Origin: Pseudomonadota bacterium
GTDB lineage: Bacteria > Pseudomonadota > Alphaproteobacteria > Rhizobiales > Methylopilaceae
Length of the DNA: 11,503 nucleotides
NCBI GenBank assembly: GCA_023389135.1
Contig: JAEWEX010000438.1
Location: 1-11,503 of the forward strand
Reading direction: 5' to 3'
A program made the translations under genes and the position numbers. This document shows positions 5,324 to 11,503 of this stretch, in pieces. Numbering within the stretch: position 1 is the stretch's first letter; every line of letters starts with the position of its first letter. The notes under the pieces are model-generated. The model saw only the letters and a list, made by a program, of their open reading frames with translations. It searched no databases and had not been told where the DNA came from.

Positions 5324-6853
5324 CTACTCGGCCGCCTCGCTCGCGGGAGGAGCCGGCACCTCGCAGCCGGTGACGCAGCACCGCCCCGGCTGACCGGACA
5401 CGCGCCGGCCCTCGTCCAGCACGCCGCGGTCCAGCAGGCGCTCCACCAGGTCCACCCGCTCCATCACCGGATAGTTCCTCCAGATCTCGCGCTTCATGGC
5501 CTCGGGCGAGCCGCCGCCATGGAGCGAGATCATGGAGTACCAGCCGCCCTGGTGGGAGGCGGTGAGATCCTCCACAAGCCGCGCCACCTCCAGCCGCTGC
5601 GCCGCAGGGATGTCCGGACGGCCGCCCAGAACGGCGGCGAGCGAGGCCGCCGTCTCCGGATTGTGGTCCTCGTCGGGACCGGGCAGCGCCACCACGAGCC
5701 CGCCCGAGACGTAATGCGCCAGGCGGTGCATGTCGTAGATCTTGGTGGCGAGCAGCAGCTTGCCGATATTGGCGAACACCGCGTCCGGCATGATCGCGCC
5801 GGAGCCGTCCTTCAGCCCGTAGACGGAGGCCGCGACGCCGCAGGCGAAGAAGCCTTCCACGATGGTGATGAGTTCCACCATGGCGTCGCGGATGTGCCCG
5901 TGGCGGTCGGGATCCAGCCCGTTGGCCTCGATCATCAGCGCGCCGGCCCCGATCAGCAGGTCGCCGAAGCCGGCCCGCGCCGCGATGCAGGAATGGCGGT
6001 GGTGGGTGGCGTAGCTGGTGGTGAGATAGCCCGCCTCCTCGGTCTCGCCCGCCATGAACACCCGCTCGTGCGGCACGAACACGTCGTCGAAGATGACGAC
6101 GCCGGTGGACTGTCCGTACCGGGCCGAGAACTTCGCCGCCGCCTCCCCCGGCCGCCCCGCGGGCCGCGCCACGATGGTGACGCCGGGCGCGTCCACCGGC
6201 ACCGCGCAGCACACCGCGAAGGCCGCATCCTCCGGCGTCATGGTCCGGCACGGCATCACCAGGAACTCGTGCACGTAGGGAGCGGCGGTCACGATGGCCT
6301 TGGTGCCGCGGATGACGACCCCGTCCGGGCGCCGCTCGGCGATGTGGACATAGGCGTCGGGATTGGCCTGCTGGCCCGGCCGCTTAGAGCGGTCGCCCTT
6401 GGCGTCCGTCATGGCGATCCCGACCGCGATGTCGCGGTCCTGGACGTCGTGCAGCCAGGCCAGGAAGCGCTGGGCGTAGTCCGTGGCGTGCGCCGCATCG
6501 GCCCGGAATGTCGCCTGGAAGATGCCGTTGAAGGCGTCATGGGCGAGGTAGCGCTGGGCGCAGCCGCTCTCCTGGCAGATCAGCCGCACCGCCTCGAGCT
6601 TGTAGAGCAGGTCGGTGGACGTCTCGTTGATGTGCAGCATGCGGTTGACGGTCCGGCCGGACGTCGCCTGCCGCGCGGTCATGAGCGTGCGGTGCTGCGG
6701 CTTCAGGGCGAAATCGTAGGAGACGCCGATGGCGTCGATGCCCGGCGCGAAGCCGGGCTCGTCGGCGACGCTGTCGACCTGCCGGCCATTGAGGAACACG
6801 CGGGGCCGGCAGGCCCGCAGCGACGCGCGGTAGTCCGCGGCGGTCATGAGCAT
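5324..6853 (-). CDS. HpaB/AbfD-family flavoprotein lacking part of the Fe-S site
   Basis: A 509-residue member of the superfamily that joins 4-hydroxyphenylacetate 3-monooxygenase (HpaB) and 4-hydroxybutyryl-CoA dehydratase (AbfD), with an acyl-CoA-dehydrogenase-like fold that binds flavin. The N-terminal domain opens MLMTAADYRASL and continues with VNRMLHINETSTDLLYK (residues 69-85), HDAFNGIF (105-112) and AMTDAKGDRSKRP (147-159). The C-terminal helical domain contains HHRHSCIAARAGFGD (284-298) and MISLHGGGSPEA (441-452). Overall it resembles AbfD more than HpaB. Against AbfD, recalled from memory, Cys99 and His292 correspond to Cys98 and His285 here, but Cys103 and Cys299 correspond to Tyr102 and Ala292. 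A normal [4Fe-4S] cluster is therefore unlikely. The C-terminus ends in a Cys-rich segment (RCCVTGCEVP, 491-500). The ATG at 6853 has a GGGAGGA site 7 nt upstream. It is divergent from tetR and upstream of the acyl-CoA synthetase. The reaction is unassigned: a hydroxylase, or an acyl-CoA flavoenzyme that works without the cluster. Confidence 0.82.
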   Translation of the reverse strand: MLMTAADYRASLRACRPRVFLNGRQVDSVADEPGFAPGIDAIGVSYDFALKPQHRTLMTARQATSGRTVNRMLHINETSTDLLYKLEAVRLICQESGCAQRYLAHDAFNGIFQATFRADAAHATDYAQRFLAWLHDVQDRDIAVGIAMTDAKGDRSKRPGQQANPDAYVHIAERRPDGVVIRGTKAIVTAAPYVHEFLVMPCRTMTPEDAAFAVCCAVPVDAPGVTIVARPAGRPGEAAAKFSARYGQSTGVVIFDDVFVPHERVFMAGETEEAGYLTTSYATHHRHSCIAARAGFGDLLIGAGALMIEANGLDPDRHGHIRDAMVELITIVEGFFACGVAASVYGLKDGSGAIMPDAVFANIGKLLLATKIYDMHRLAHYVSGGLVVALPGPDEDHNPETAASLAAVLGGRPDIPAAQRLEVARLVEDLTASHQGGWYSMISLHGGGSPEAMKREIWRNYPVMERVDLVERLLDRGVLDEGRRVSGQPGRCCVTGCEVPAPPASEAAE

Positions 6854-6882
6854 CGGTGGTTCCTCCCCGGGCTCGATCCGGA

Positions 6883-6911
6883 TTGCCGGTACAATCTAAC
6901 AGCGTTAGAAT
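6883..6911 (+). promoter_or_regulatory. Promoter of the tetR-isochorismatase unit
   Basis: TTGCCG (6883-6888) and TAGAAT (6906-6911) are 17 bp apart; the -10 matches 5 of 6 consensus bases. The start would be near 6918, leaving a 64-nt leader. The -10 overlaps the right arm of the operator core, which fits autorepression. Confidence 0.6.
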
Positions 6912-6920
6912 ACCGGTCAA
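6893..6920 (-). promoter_or_regulatory. Promoter of the HpaB/AbfD-family operon
   Basis: On the minus strand, TTGACC (6920-6915, 5 of 6 consensus bases) and TAGATT (6898-6893, 4 of 6) are 16 bp apart. The start would be near 6886, about 32 nt before the ATG at 6853. It overlaps the plus-strand promoter almost completely, and its -10 lies in the left arm of the operator core, so one bound dimer could block both. Confidence 0.55.
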
Positions 6921-6981
6921 TCCGGTATCCGTGGCGGCGGTCGCGGAAGGCGGACCGAACAGGGACTGACGTTTCGCAGCC

Positions 6982-7623
6982 ATGACCTCCGCTCCCCGCC
7001 CCGCCGCACGGCGCGCCGCCACCGGTCTGAAGCGCGGCCTCATCCTCGACGCGGCGCGGCAGGTGTTCGAGGCGGAAGGTCTCGACGGCGCCTCGCTGCG
7101 CGCCATCGCGGCGCGCGCGGGCTACACGCCGGCAGCGCTGTACTTCCATTTCGACAGCAAGGAGGCGATCTATGCCGAGGTGCTGGAAGCCTCCATCGCG
7201 CGCCTGGGCGCGGCCATCGCAGCCGCCGCGGACGCAGCGCCAGACCCGGCGCGGCGGCTCGGCGCGGCCGGCCTCGCCTTCTACCGCCACTATGCCGACA
7301 ACCCGCGGGATCTCGACCTGGGCTTCTACCTTTTCCGCGGCGGCATGAAGCCGAAGGGTCTGGGCCCCGCGCGCGACCGGGCGCTGAACGCCGCCCTGGC
7401 CGCCGCCTTCGCGCCCATCGGCGCGGCGGCCCGCGACCTCGGCGCGGATGCGGAGACCGCCCGCCACGTCACGGTGGATGCCTTCGCCCATGCGGCGGGG
7501 CTGCTGCTCCTCACGCATACCGGCCGCATCCGAATGTTCGATGCCGACGGGGAGCGATTGATGCGAGACTATCTGGCGGCCCGCATCTCCGGGCTCATGG
7601 GAGGAACCGGATGCCCGTCATGA
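6982..7623 (+). CDS. TetR-family transcriptional regulator
   Basis: A 213-residue TetR-family repressor. The N-terminal DNA-binding domain is typical: RGLILDAARQVFEAEGLDG (residues 18-36), then the helix-turn-helix SLRAIAARAGYTPAALYFHF (38-57) and SKEAIYAEVL (59-68). The C-terminal half (about 90-205) is helical with an aromatic, partly hydrophobic pocket region (FYRHYADNPRDLDLGFYLF, 100-118) and should bind a ligand and form the dimer; the ligand cannot be read from sequence. The ATG at 6982 is the only suitable start, but it has no clear Shine-Dalgarno, which fits low-level repressor synthesis. It is transcribed from the divergent operator region at 6875-6929 and its 3' end overlaps the hydrolase gene by 13 nt. 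The likely role is local control of the two divergent arms, with an acid or acyl-CoA of the pathway as a reasonable inducer. Confidence 0.9.
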   Translation: MTSAPRPAARRAATGLKRGLILDAARQVFEAEGLDGASLRAIAARAGYTPAALYFHFDSKEAIYAEVLEASIARLGAAIAAAADAAPDPARRLGAAGLAFYRHYADNPRDLDLGFYLFRGGMKPKGLGPARDRALNAALAAAFAPIGAAARDLGADAETARHVTVDAFAHAAGLLLLTHTGRIRMFDADGERLMRDYLAARISGLMGGTGCPS

Positions 7624-8144
7624 AGGCCGAGCGCTCGGCGCTGCTGCTGATCGATTTCCAGGCGAAGCTGATGCCGGTGATCGACGCGGCCGAGGATGCC
7701 ATCGCCAACGCGGTCAAGCTGACGAAGGCCGCGGCGCTGTTCGACGTCCCGCGCCTGTTCACCGTGCAGAACCCGGCGGGGCTCGGCGGCGTGGTGCCGG
7801 ATTTCGGCGCCACGGAAGCCGAGACCGTCGCCAAGATGACCTTCGGCTGCTGCGGCGCGCCCGCATTCGATGCGGCGCTTCCCGACCGGCCGGACCTGGT
7901 GGTCGCCGGGTGCGAGACCCATGTCTGCGTGCTGCAGACGGTGCTCGGCCTCCTGAAGGCCGGCCGCAGGGTCTTCGTCGTGGCCGATGCGGGCTCGTCG
8001 AGGACCCCCGCCAGCAAGGCCGCCGGCCTCGCCCGCATGGAGCGCCACGGCGCGGAGATCGTCACCGCCGAGATGGTGATCTTCGAATGGCTCCACACCG
8101 CCGACCATCCGAAGCGCCGCGAGGCGCTGGCGCTCCTGAAATAG
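7611..8144 (+). CDS. Isochorismatase-family cysteine hydrolase
   Basis: A 177-residue isochorismatase-like hydrolase, close in length and motifs to the ISOC1/ISOC2 subgroup. The Asp-Lys-Cys triad is visible: Asp15 in LLLIDFQ, Lys75 in VAKMTFGC, and Cys106 in the signature GCETHVCVLQT (residues 100-110). Family members hydrolyse amides, N-carbamoyl compounds or the vinyl ether of isochorismate. This subgroup has no settled substrate, and nothing nearby suggests isochorismate or siderophore metabolism. The start at 7611 is chosen because GGGAGG ends 6 nt upstream. An in-frame ATG at 7620 would give an ATGA overlap with the tetR stop but sits 15 nt from that site. Translation is probably coupled to tetR. 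It shares the repressor's autoregulated transcript and is convergent with pntB. No signal peptide is seen. Confidence 0.88.
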   Translation: MPVMKAERSALLLIDFQAKLMPVIDAAEDAIANAVKLTKAAALFDVPRLFTVQNPAGLGGVVPDFGATEAETVAKMTFGCCGAPAFDAALPDRPDLVVAGCETHVCVLQTVLGLLKAGRRVFVVADAGSSRTPASKAAGLARMERHGAEIVTAEMVIFEWLHTADHPKRREALALLK

Positions 8145-8171
8145 GTTCGTGACGGCGCCCTGAAACGCGAT

Positions 8172-8195
8172 GGGCGCGGCCTCGCGGCCGCGCCC
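8172..8195. terminator. Perfect 10-bp hairpin between convergent genes
   Basis: GGGCGCGGCC (8172-8181) and GGCCGCGCCC (8186-8195) form a perfect stem with a TCGC loop, in the 84-bp gap between the hydrolase stop and the pntB stop. It is very stable, but neither strand has a T-run beside it. It is probably a shared bidirectional 3' end, possibly working with Rho. Confidence 0.5.
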
Positions 8196-8228
8196 CGCAT
8201 TCGACCGGGCGTGAAAGCCGCCCGCCCC

Positions 8229-9620
8229 TCAGAGCGACTTGACGATGTCGTCCACCATCTTCTTGGCGTCGGCGAACAGCATCATGGTGTTGTCGCTGAA
8301 GAACAGCTCGTTCTCGACGCCGGCATAGCCCGAGCCCATGCCGCGCTTGATGAACAGCACGGTCTTGGCCTTCTCCACGTCCAGCACCGGCATGCCGAAG
8401 ATCGGCGATGCGGGATCGGTCTTGGCGGCCGGGTTGGTGACGTCGTTGGCGCCGATCACGAAGGCGACGTCAGCCTGCGGGAACTCGCCGTTGATCTCCT
8501 CGAGCTCGAAGACCTCGTCATAGGGCACGTTGGCTTCCGCCAGCAGCACGTTCATGTGGCCCGGCATGCGGCCGGCGACGGGGTGGATGGCGTACTTCAC
8601 CTGCACGCCCTCCTCCTTCAGCTTGTCGGCCATCTCGCGCAGCGCGTGCTGGGCCTGCGCCACCGCCATGCCGTAGCCCGGCACGATGATGACCTTCTCG
8701 GCGTTCTTCATGATGAAGGCCGCATCGTCCGCCGAGCCCTGCTTGACGGGACGCTCCTCGACGCCGCCGGCGGGGCCCGCCGTCTCGCCGCCGAAGCCGC
8801 CCAGGATGACCGACACGAAGGAGCGGTTCATCCCCTTGCACATGATGTAGCTGAGGATCGCGCCCGACGCGCCGACCAGCGCGCCGGTGATGATCAGCGC
8901 GAGGTTGCCCACGGTGAAGCCGATGCCGGCGGCGGCCCAACCCGAATAGGAGTTGAGCATCGACACGACCACCGGCATGTCGGCGCCGCCGATGGGGATG
9001 ATCAGCAGCACGCCGATGGCGAATGACAGCAGCACGATGATCCAGAACAGCGTCGGCGATCCGGTGACCGTGAAGACAACCGTCAGCACCACGATGGCCG
9101 CCGCGATGCCGATGTTCACCATGTGCCGCATGGGCAGCATGATCGGCTTGCCGGACATGCGGCCGTCGAGCTTGAGGAAGGCGATGATCGAGCCCGTGAA
9201 GGTGATCGCGCCGATGGCGGCGCCCAGCGACATCTCGATCAGGCTGGCGCCGTGGATGTCGCCCAGCGTGCCGATGCCGAACGCTTCCGGCGCATACAGC
9301 GCGGCCGCGGCCACGAACACGGCGGCGAGGCCCACCAGGCTGTGGAAGGCGGCGACCAGCTGCGGCATCGCCGTCATGGGGATGCGCTTGGCGGTGACCG
9401 CGCCGATGGCGCCGCCGATGGCGATGCCCAGGATGGCGAGGCCCCAGCCGGAGAAGCCGGACGGCGGCGCGATGATCAGCGTGGTGACGATGGCGATGGC
9501 CATGCCGACCATGCCGAACAAGTTGCCCTGCCGCGAGGTGGTGGGATGCGACAGGCCGCGCAGCGCCAGGATGAACAGGACGCCGGAGGCGAGGTAGAGG
9601 AACTGGGCGAGATTGGTCAT
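8229..9620 (-). CDS. pntB: Proton-translocating NAD(P) transhydrogenase subunit beta
   Basis: A 463-residue PntB, the usual length. It supplies most of the membrane channel (domain II) and the NADP(H)-binding domain III of the complex that uses the proton gradient to reduce NADP+ with NADH. Residues 1-265 form a run of about nine membrane helices. His93 in AFHSLVGLAA, Asp214 in GGADMPVVV and Asn223 in MLNSYSGW correspond to channel or hinge residues studied in the E. coli protein. Domain III carries VPGYGMAVAQAQ (313-324), GANDVTNPAA (390-399) and the NADP-phosphate loop KRGMGSGYAG (425-434). It is the last gene of the operon, 9 nt after pntAB, with a GAGG site overlapping the end of pntAB. 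The dIII domain faces the cytoplasm. Nothing is missing or broken. Confidence 0.97.
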   Translation of the reverse strand: MTNLAQFLYLASGVLFILALRGLSHPTTSRQGNLFGMVGMAIAIVTTLIIAPPSGFSGWGLAILGIAIGGAIGAVTAKRIPMTAMPQLVAAFHSLVGLAAVFVAAAALYAPEAFGIGTLGDIHGASLIEMSLGAAIGAITFTGSIIAFLKLDGRMSGKPIMLPMRHMVNIGIAAAIVVLTVVFTVTGSPTLFWIIVLLSFAIGVLLIIPIGGADMPVVVSMLNSYSGWAAAGIGFTVGNLALIITGALVGASGAILSYIMCKGMNRSFVSVILGGFGGETAGPAGGVEERPVKQGSADDAAFIMKNAEKVIIVPGYGMAVAQAQHALREMADKLKEEGVQVKYAIHPVAGRMPGHMNVLLAEANVPYDEVFELEEINGEFPQADVAFVIGANDVTNPAAKTDPASPIFGMPVLDVEKAKTVLFIKRGMGSGYAGVENELFFSDNTMMLFADAKKMVDDIVKSL

Positions 9621-9629
9621 GGGTCCGCC

Positions 9630-10094
9630 TCAGCCCTTCTTCTTGTACATGGCGAGCATGCGCTGGGTGACCAGGAAGCCGCCGAAGATGTTCACGGATG
9701 CGAGGACGAGCGCGACGAAGCCGAACGCCCGCGGCAGGCCCTCCGCATCGCCCATGAGGTCGACGCCGACGGCCAGCAGCGCGCCGACCACGATCACCGA
9801 AGAGATGGCGTTGGTGACCGACATCAGCGGGGTATGCAGAGCCGGCGTCACCGACCAGACCACGTAGTAGCCCACGAAGATCGCCATGACGAAGATGGCG
9901 AAGCGGAACACGAACGGATCGATGGCTCCGCCGGTCGCCGTGTGGACCACCATGCCGGCGGCCTCGGCCGCCTGGTCGGCATAGGCGGTGGCGGCGTCGG
10001 CCGCGGCGCGGGCCGCCTCGGCGGCCGCACGGGCGCGCTCGGCGGCCTCCATGCTGTCCGCCTGCGCCAGATGGATGAGGCCCTGCCCGCTCAT
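9630..10094 (-). CDS. pntAB: NAD(P) transhydrogenase alpha subunit, membrane part (PntAB)
   Basis: A 154-residue membrane subunit, encoded separately from the NAD-binding part as in Rhodospirillum and many Alphaproteobacteria. Three to four membrane helices lie in residues 60-143, with the conserved [18 protein letters not shown] (83-100), and the chain ends [18 protein letters not shown] (137-154). Before them is an Ala-rich helical segment (16-47) with repeated Ala-Glu/Arg/Asp patterns, which could form a coiled coil or a linker to PntAA. It assembles with PntAA and PntB into the proton channel. The ATG at 10094 overlaps the pntAA stop as ATGA, indicating coupled translation. The frame extends upstream to 10199, but that part lies inside pntAA and is not family sequence. 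Confidence 0.93.
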   Translation of the reverse strand: MSGQGLIHLAQADSMEAAERARAAAEAARAAADAATAYADQAAEAAGMVVHTATGGAIDPFVFRFAIFVMAIFVGYYVVWSVTPALHTPLMSVTNAISSVIVVGALLAVGVDLMGDAEGLPRAFGFVALVLASVNIFGGFLVTQRMLAMYKKKG

Positions 10095-11251
10095 GACACC
10101 GCTCCTTCGCCTGCCGTCCTGGCCTTCTCGGCGAAGGCCGGATGCACCACCTGGCCGTCGCGCGTCAGCACCACGGCCTTCAGGATCTCGTCGTCCCACG
10201 GCACGGACAGCGTTCCCTCCTTGGTGACGACGAGCTCGAGGAACGCCGCAAGGTTGCGGGCGTAGAGCGACGACGCGGTGGCCGCGATCCGCCCGGCGAC
10301 GTTGGCGTGGCCGAGGATCGAGACGGCGTTGCCGGTGGTGACGACCTCCCCGGCCTTGGCGCCTTCGACATTGCCGCCGCGCTCCACCGCGAGATCGACG
10401 ATCACCGAGCCCGGCCGCATGGAGGCGACCATGGCGGAGGTGATCAGGCGCGGCGCGGGGCGTCCGGGGATCAGCGCCGTCGTGATGACGATGTCCTGCT
10501 TGGCGATGTGGCTCGCCACCAGCTCGGCCTGCTTGGCCTTGTAGGCGTCGGACATCTCCTTGGCGTAGCCGCCGGAGGTCTCCGCCTGCTTGAACTCGTC
10601 GTCCTCCACGGCCACGAACTTGGCGCCGAGGCTCTCCACCTGCTCCTTGGTGGCGGGGCGAACGTCGGTCGCGGTGACGATGGCGCCGAGGCGGCGCGCG
10701 GTGGCGATGGCCTGCAGGCCGGCCACGCCGACGCCCATGATGAAGATGCGGGCGGCGGGCACCGTGCCGGCGGCGGTCATCATCATGGGCAGCGCGCGGC
10801 CGAAGGCCTCCGCCGCGTCGATCACCGCGCGGTAGCCGGCGAGGTTCGCCTGGCTGGACAGCACGTCCATGACCTGCGCGCGGGTGATGCGCGGCATCAG
10901 CTCCATGGCGACCGCGGACACGCCCGCGCCGGCGAGAGCCGCCAGTTCGGCCTCGTGGCCATAGGGGTCCATGACGGCGACCACCAGCGCGCCGGGCTTG
11001 ACGCCCGACAGCGCGGCAGGCGCCGGGCGGCGCACGGCCAGCACGATGTCGGCGCCCGCCACCGTCTGCGCGGCGTCGGCTGCGACCTTGGCGCCCGCGG
11101 CCTCGAAGTCGGCGTCGAGAATGCCGGACCGGGCGCCGGCGCCGGCCTGGACCACGACCTCCGCGCCGCGGCCGACGAACTTCTTGACGGTGTCCGGCGT
11201 CGCGGCGACGCGCGGCTCGGCGGCCTGCTCTGCGGGGATCGCGATCTTCAT
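10091..11251 (-). CDS. pntAA: NAD(P) transhydrogenase alpha subunit, NAD-binding part (PntAA)
   Basis: A 386-residue soluble domain I, which binds NAD(H) and passes hydride to NADP+ in PntB on the cytoplasmic side. It shares its fold with alanine dehydrogenase. The conserved RQD triad is present as Arg121, Gln126 and Asp129 in [15 protein letters not shown] (residues 120-134). The nucleotide fold has [18 protein letters not shown] (173-190) and Asp196 at the end of the second strand, which favours NAD over NADP. The mobile loop is recognisable in [18 protein letters not shown] (224-241). [10 protein letters not shown] (164-173) begins the Rossmann unit. The start is the only good ATG and lies 4 nt after the upstream stop, with a weak Shine-Dalgarno; translation is likely coupled to the small membrane protein gene. 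Length matches the split-subunit form (about 375-390). Confidence 0.97.
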   Translation of the reverse strand: MKIAIPAEQAAEPRVAATPDTVKKFVGRGAEVVVQAGAGARSGILDADFEAAGAKVAADAAQTVAGADIVLAVRRPAPAALSGVKPGALVVAVMDPYGHEAELAALAGAGVSAVAMELMPRITRAQVMDVLSSQANLAGYRAVIDAAEAFGRALPMMMTAAGTVPAARIFIMGVGVAGLQAIATARRLGAIVTATDVRPATKEQVESLGAKFVAVEDDEFKQAETSGGYAKEMSDAYKAKQAELVASHIAKQDIVITTALIPGRPAPRLITSAMVASMRPGSVIVDLAVERGGNVEGAKAGEVVTTGNAVSILGHANVAGRIAATASSLYARNLAAFLELVVTKEGTLSVPWDDEILKAVVLTRDGQVVHPAFAEKARTAGEGAVS

Positions 11252-11255
11252 CGGG

Positions 11256-11503
11256 TCAGCCCAGCAGGACCTGGAGGGCCAGCACCAGGGCGATGACGCC
11301 GACGATCGGCAGCACCGTGCCGGAGGCCGAGGCGAGCCCGATGGCCGTGGCGGCCAGCGTCAGCACCACGCCGAAGCTCGCCAGCGTCCACGAGTAGCCG
11401 ACGCCGCCGACCGCGAGGCAGATCACGATCGCGATGCAGGCGGCGGTGCTGACCTTGGTCAGCTTCATGACGTTGGAATAGGTGCGCTCGTGCTCACCGT
11501 AGT
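11256..11503 (-). CDS. COX4_pro_2-like small membrane protein, N-terminus off the window
   Basis: A partial gene: 81 codons and the stop are visible, and the start lies past the right edge. The first visible residues, YGEHERTYSNVMKLTKVST, match the signature of the bacterial aa3-type cytochrome c oxidase subunit IV family (EHERTY, then LxK before a membrane helix). That family is usually a single-helix protein of about 45-65 residues. Here the sequence continues into three hydrophobic stretches (visible residues 20-36, 39-57 and 62-80), so it is longer than usual. The internal Met at 11468 is not the start, because the signature lies before it. It lies 4 nt ahead of pntAA and appears co-transcribed. 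A family member beside pntA is, as I recall, common in Alphaproteobacteria. Whether it serves the oxidase or the transhydrogenase is open. Confidence 0.75.
   Translation of the reverse strand, partial: YGEHERTYSNVMKLTKVSTAACIAIVICLAVGGVGYSWTLASFGVVLTLAATAIGLASASGTVLPIVGVIALVLALQVLLG

Larger units (their letters stand above)
6875..6929. promoter_or_regulatory. Divergent palindromic operator, probable TetR-family binding site
   Basis: The core is TCTAAC-AGC-GTTAGA (6895-6909), a perfect 15-bp dyad of typical TetR-operator size. It is flanked by long inverted arms: GATCCGGATTGCCGGTA (6875-6891) on the left and, read on the minus strand, GATACCGGATTGACCGGTA (6929-6911) on the right. These arms differ only by two single-base insertions. 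The right arm itself holds a second dyad, ATACCGG-N5-CCGGTAT (6910-6928). The site lies between the divergent HpaB/AbfD-family and tetR genes and overlaps both -10 hexamers. Binding by the neighbouring regulator is inferred. Confidence 0.75.

Noticed and set aside
3645..5393. A 582-codon plus-strand open frame opposite the acyl-CoA synthetase
   Set aside because: It is Arg/His/Gly-rich with no recognisable family and is antisense to a gene with all the expected enzyme motifs. High GC keeps such opposite frames open.
5216..6251. An N-terminal extension of the acyl-CoA synthetase to 982 residues
   Set aside because: The extra part is low-complexity and lies in the wrong frame across the HpaB/AbfD-like gene. 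Family sequence starts at the ATG at 5213, which has a good ribosome site.
5324..6853. Calling the flavoprotein 4-hydroxybutyryl-CoA dehydratase
   Set aside because: The scaffold is AbfD-like, but two of the four cluster ligands are not at their expected places by hand alignment.
5225..6985. A 586-codon plus-strand open frame opposite the HpaB/AbfD-like gene
   Set aside because: Its composition is typical of a GC-rich shadow frame, it crosses the operator and both promoters, and the minus-strand protein is clearly a family member.
7611..8144. Calling the hydrolase isochorismatase of siderophore synthesis
   Set aside because: It has the catalytic triad, but there are no siderophore genes nearby and its size and motifs fit the ISOC1/ISOC2-like subgroup.
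9123..11296. Two long plus-strand frames (9123-10265 and 10142-11296) opposite the pnt operon
   Set aside because: Both are His/Gly/Arg-rich shadows of three unmistakable transhydrogenase genes.
1..11503. CRISPR array, insertion sequence, tRNA or prophage
   Set aside because: I saw no regularly spaced repeats, transposase or integrase motifs, tRNA-like cloverleaf or phage genes on either strand. The content looks like stable chromosome.

Overview
The window is very GC-rich, densely coding DNA from an alphaproteobacterium. The best evidence is a set of families largely confined to that class: an RcdA-type DUF1465 protein, a DUF1192 protein, a TrcR-type DUF1013 protein, and a split-alpha-subunit NAD(P) transhydrogenase preceded by a COX4_pro_2-like small membrane protein. 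A Hyphomicrobiales-like or related order is my inference; the sequence does not fix a genus. I see no IS element, CRISPR array, tRNA, rRNA or phage gene.

Region 1 (1-3300) is a chromosomal housekeeping and cell-cycle block. On the minus strand are rcdA (173-703) and a 64-residue DUF1192 gene (1045-1239). On the plus strand are a PIG3-type quinone oxidoreductase (1360-2355) and trcR (2562-3281). The 341-bp gap between rcdA and DUF1192 holds a strong minus-strand terminator and the only two TTAA tetramers I found in the window. Each sits in a CtrA-box-like TTAA-N7-TTAA arrangement with one mismatch. One lies about 120 bp upstream of rcdA. The other sits where a CtrA-activated promoter would place it, ahead of a short, hairpin-rich, terminated stretch that could be a small RNA.

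Region 2 (3303-8144) is a metabolic module around a divergent, palindrome-rich control region (6875-6929). To the left run a flavin-dependent HpaB/AbfD-family protein (5324-6853) and a PrpE/ACSS3-like acyl-CoA synthetase (3303-5213). To the right run a TetR-family regulator (6982-7623) and an overlapping isochorismatase-family hydrolase (7611-8144). The two divergent promoters face into one operator, so the regulator probably controls itself, its partner hydrolase and the left arm together. The HpaB/AbfD protein keeps the AbfD-like scaffold but appears to have lost two of the four residues that bind the [4Fe-4S] cluster in 4-hydroxybutyryl-CoA dehydratase, so the usual database label may be wrong. 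The pathway substrate is unknown.

Region 3 (8229-11503, minus strand) is the proton-translocating transhydrogenase operon: a partial COX4_pro_2-like membrane protein, then pntAA, pntAB and pntB, with a 4-nt gap, an ATGA overlap and a 9-nt gap. It couples the proton gradient to NADPH formation from NADH.
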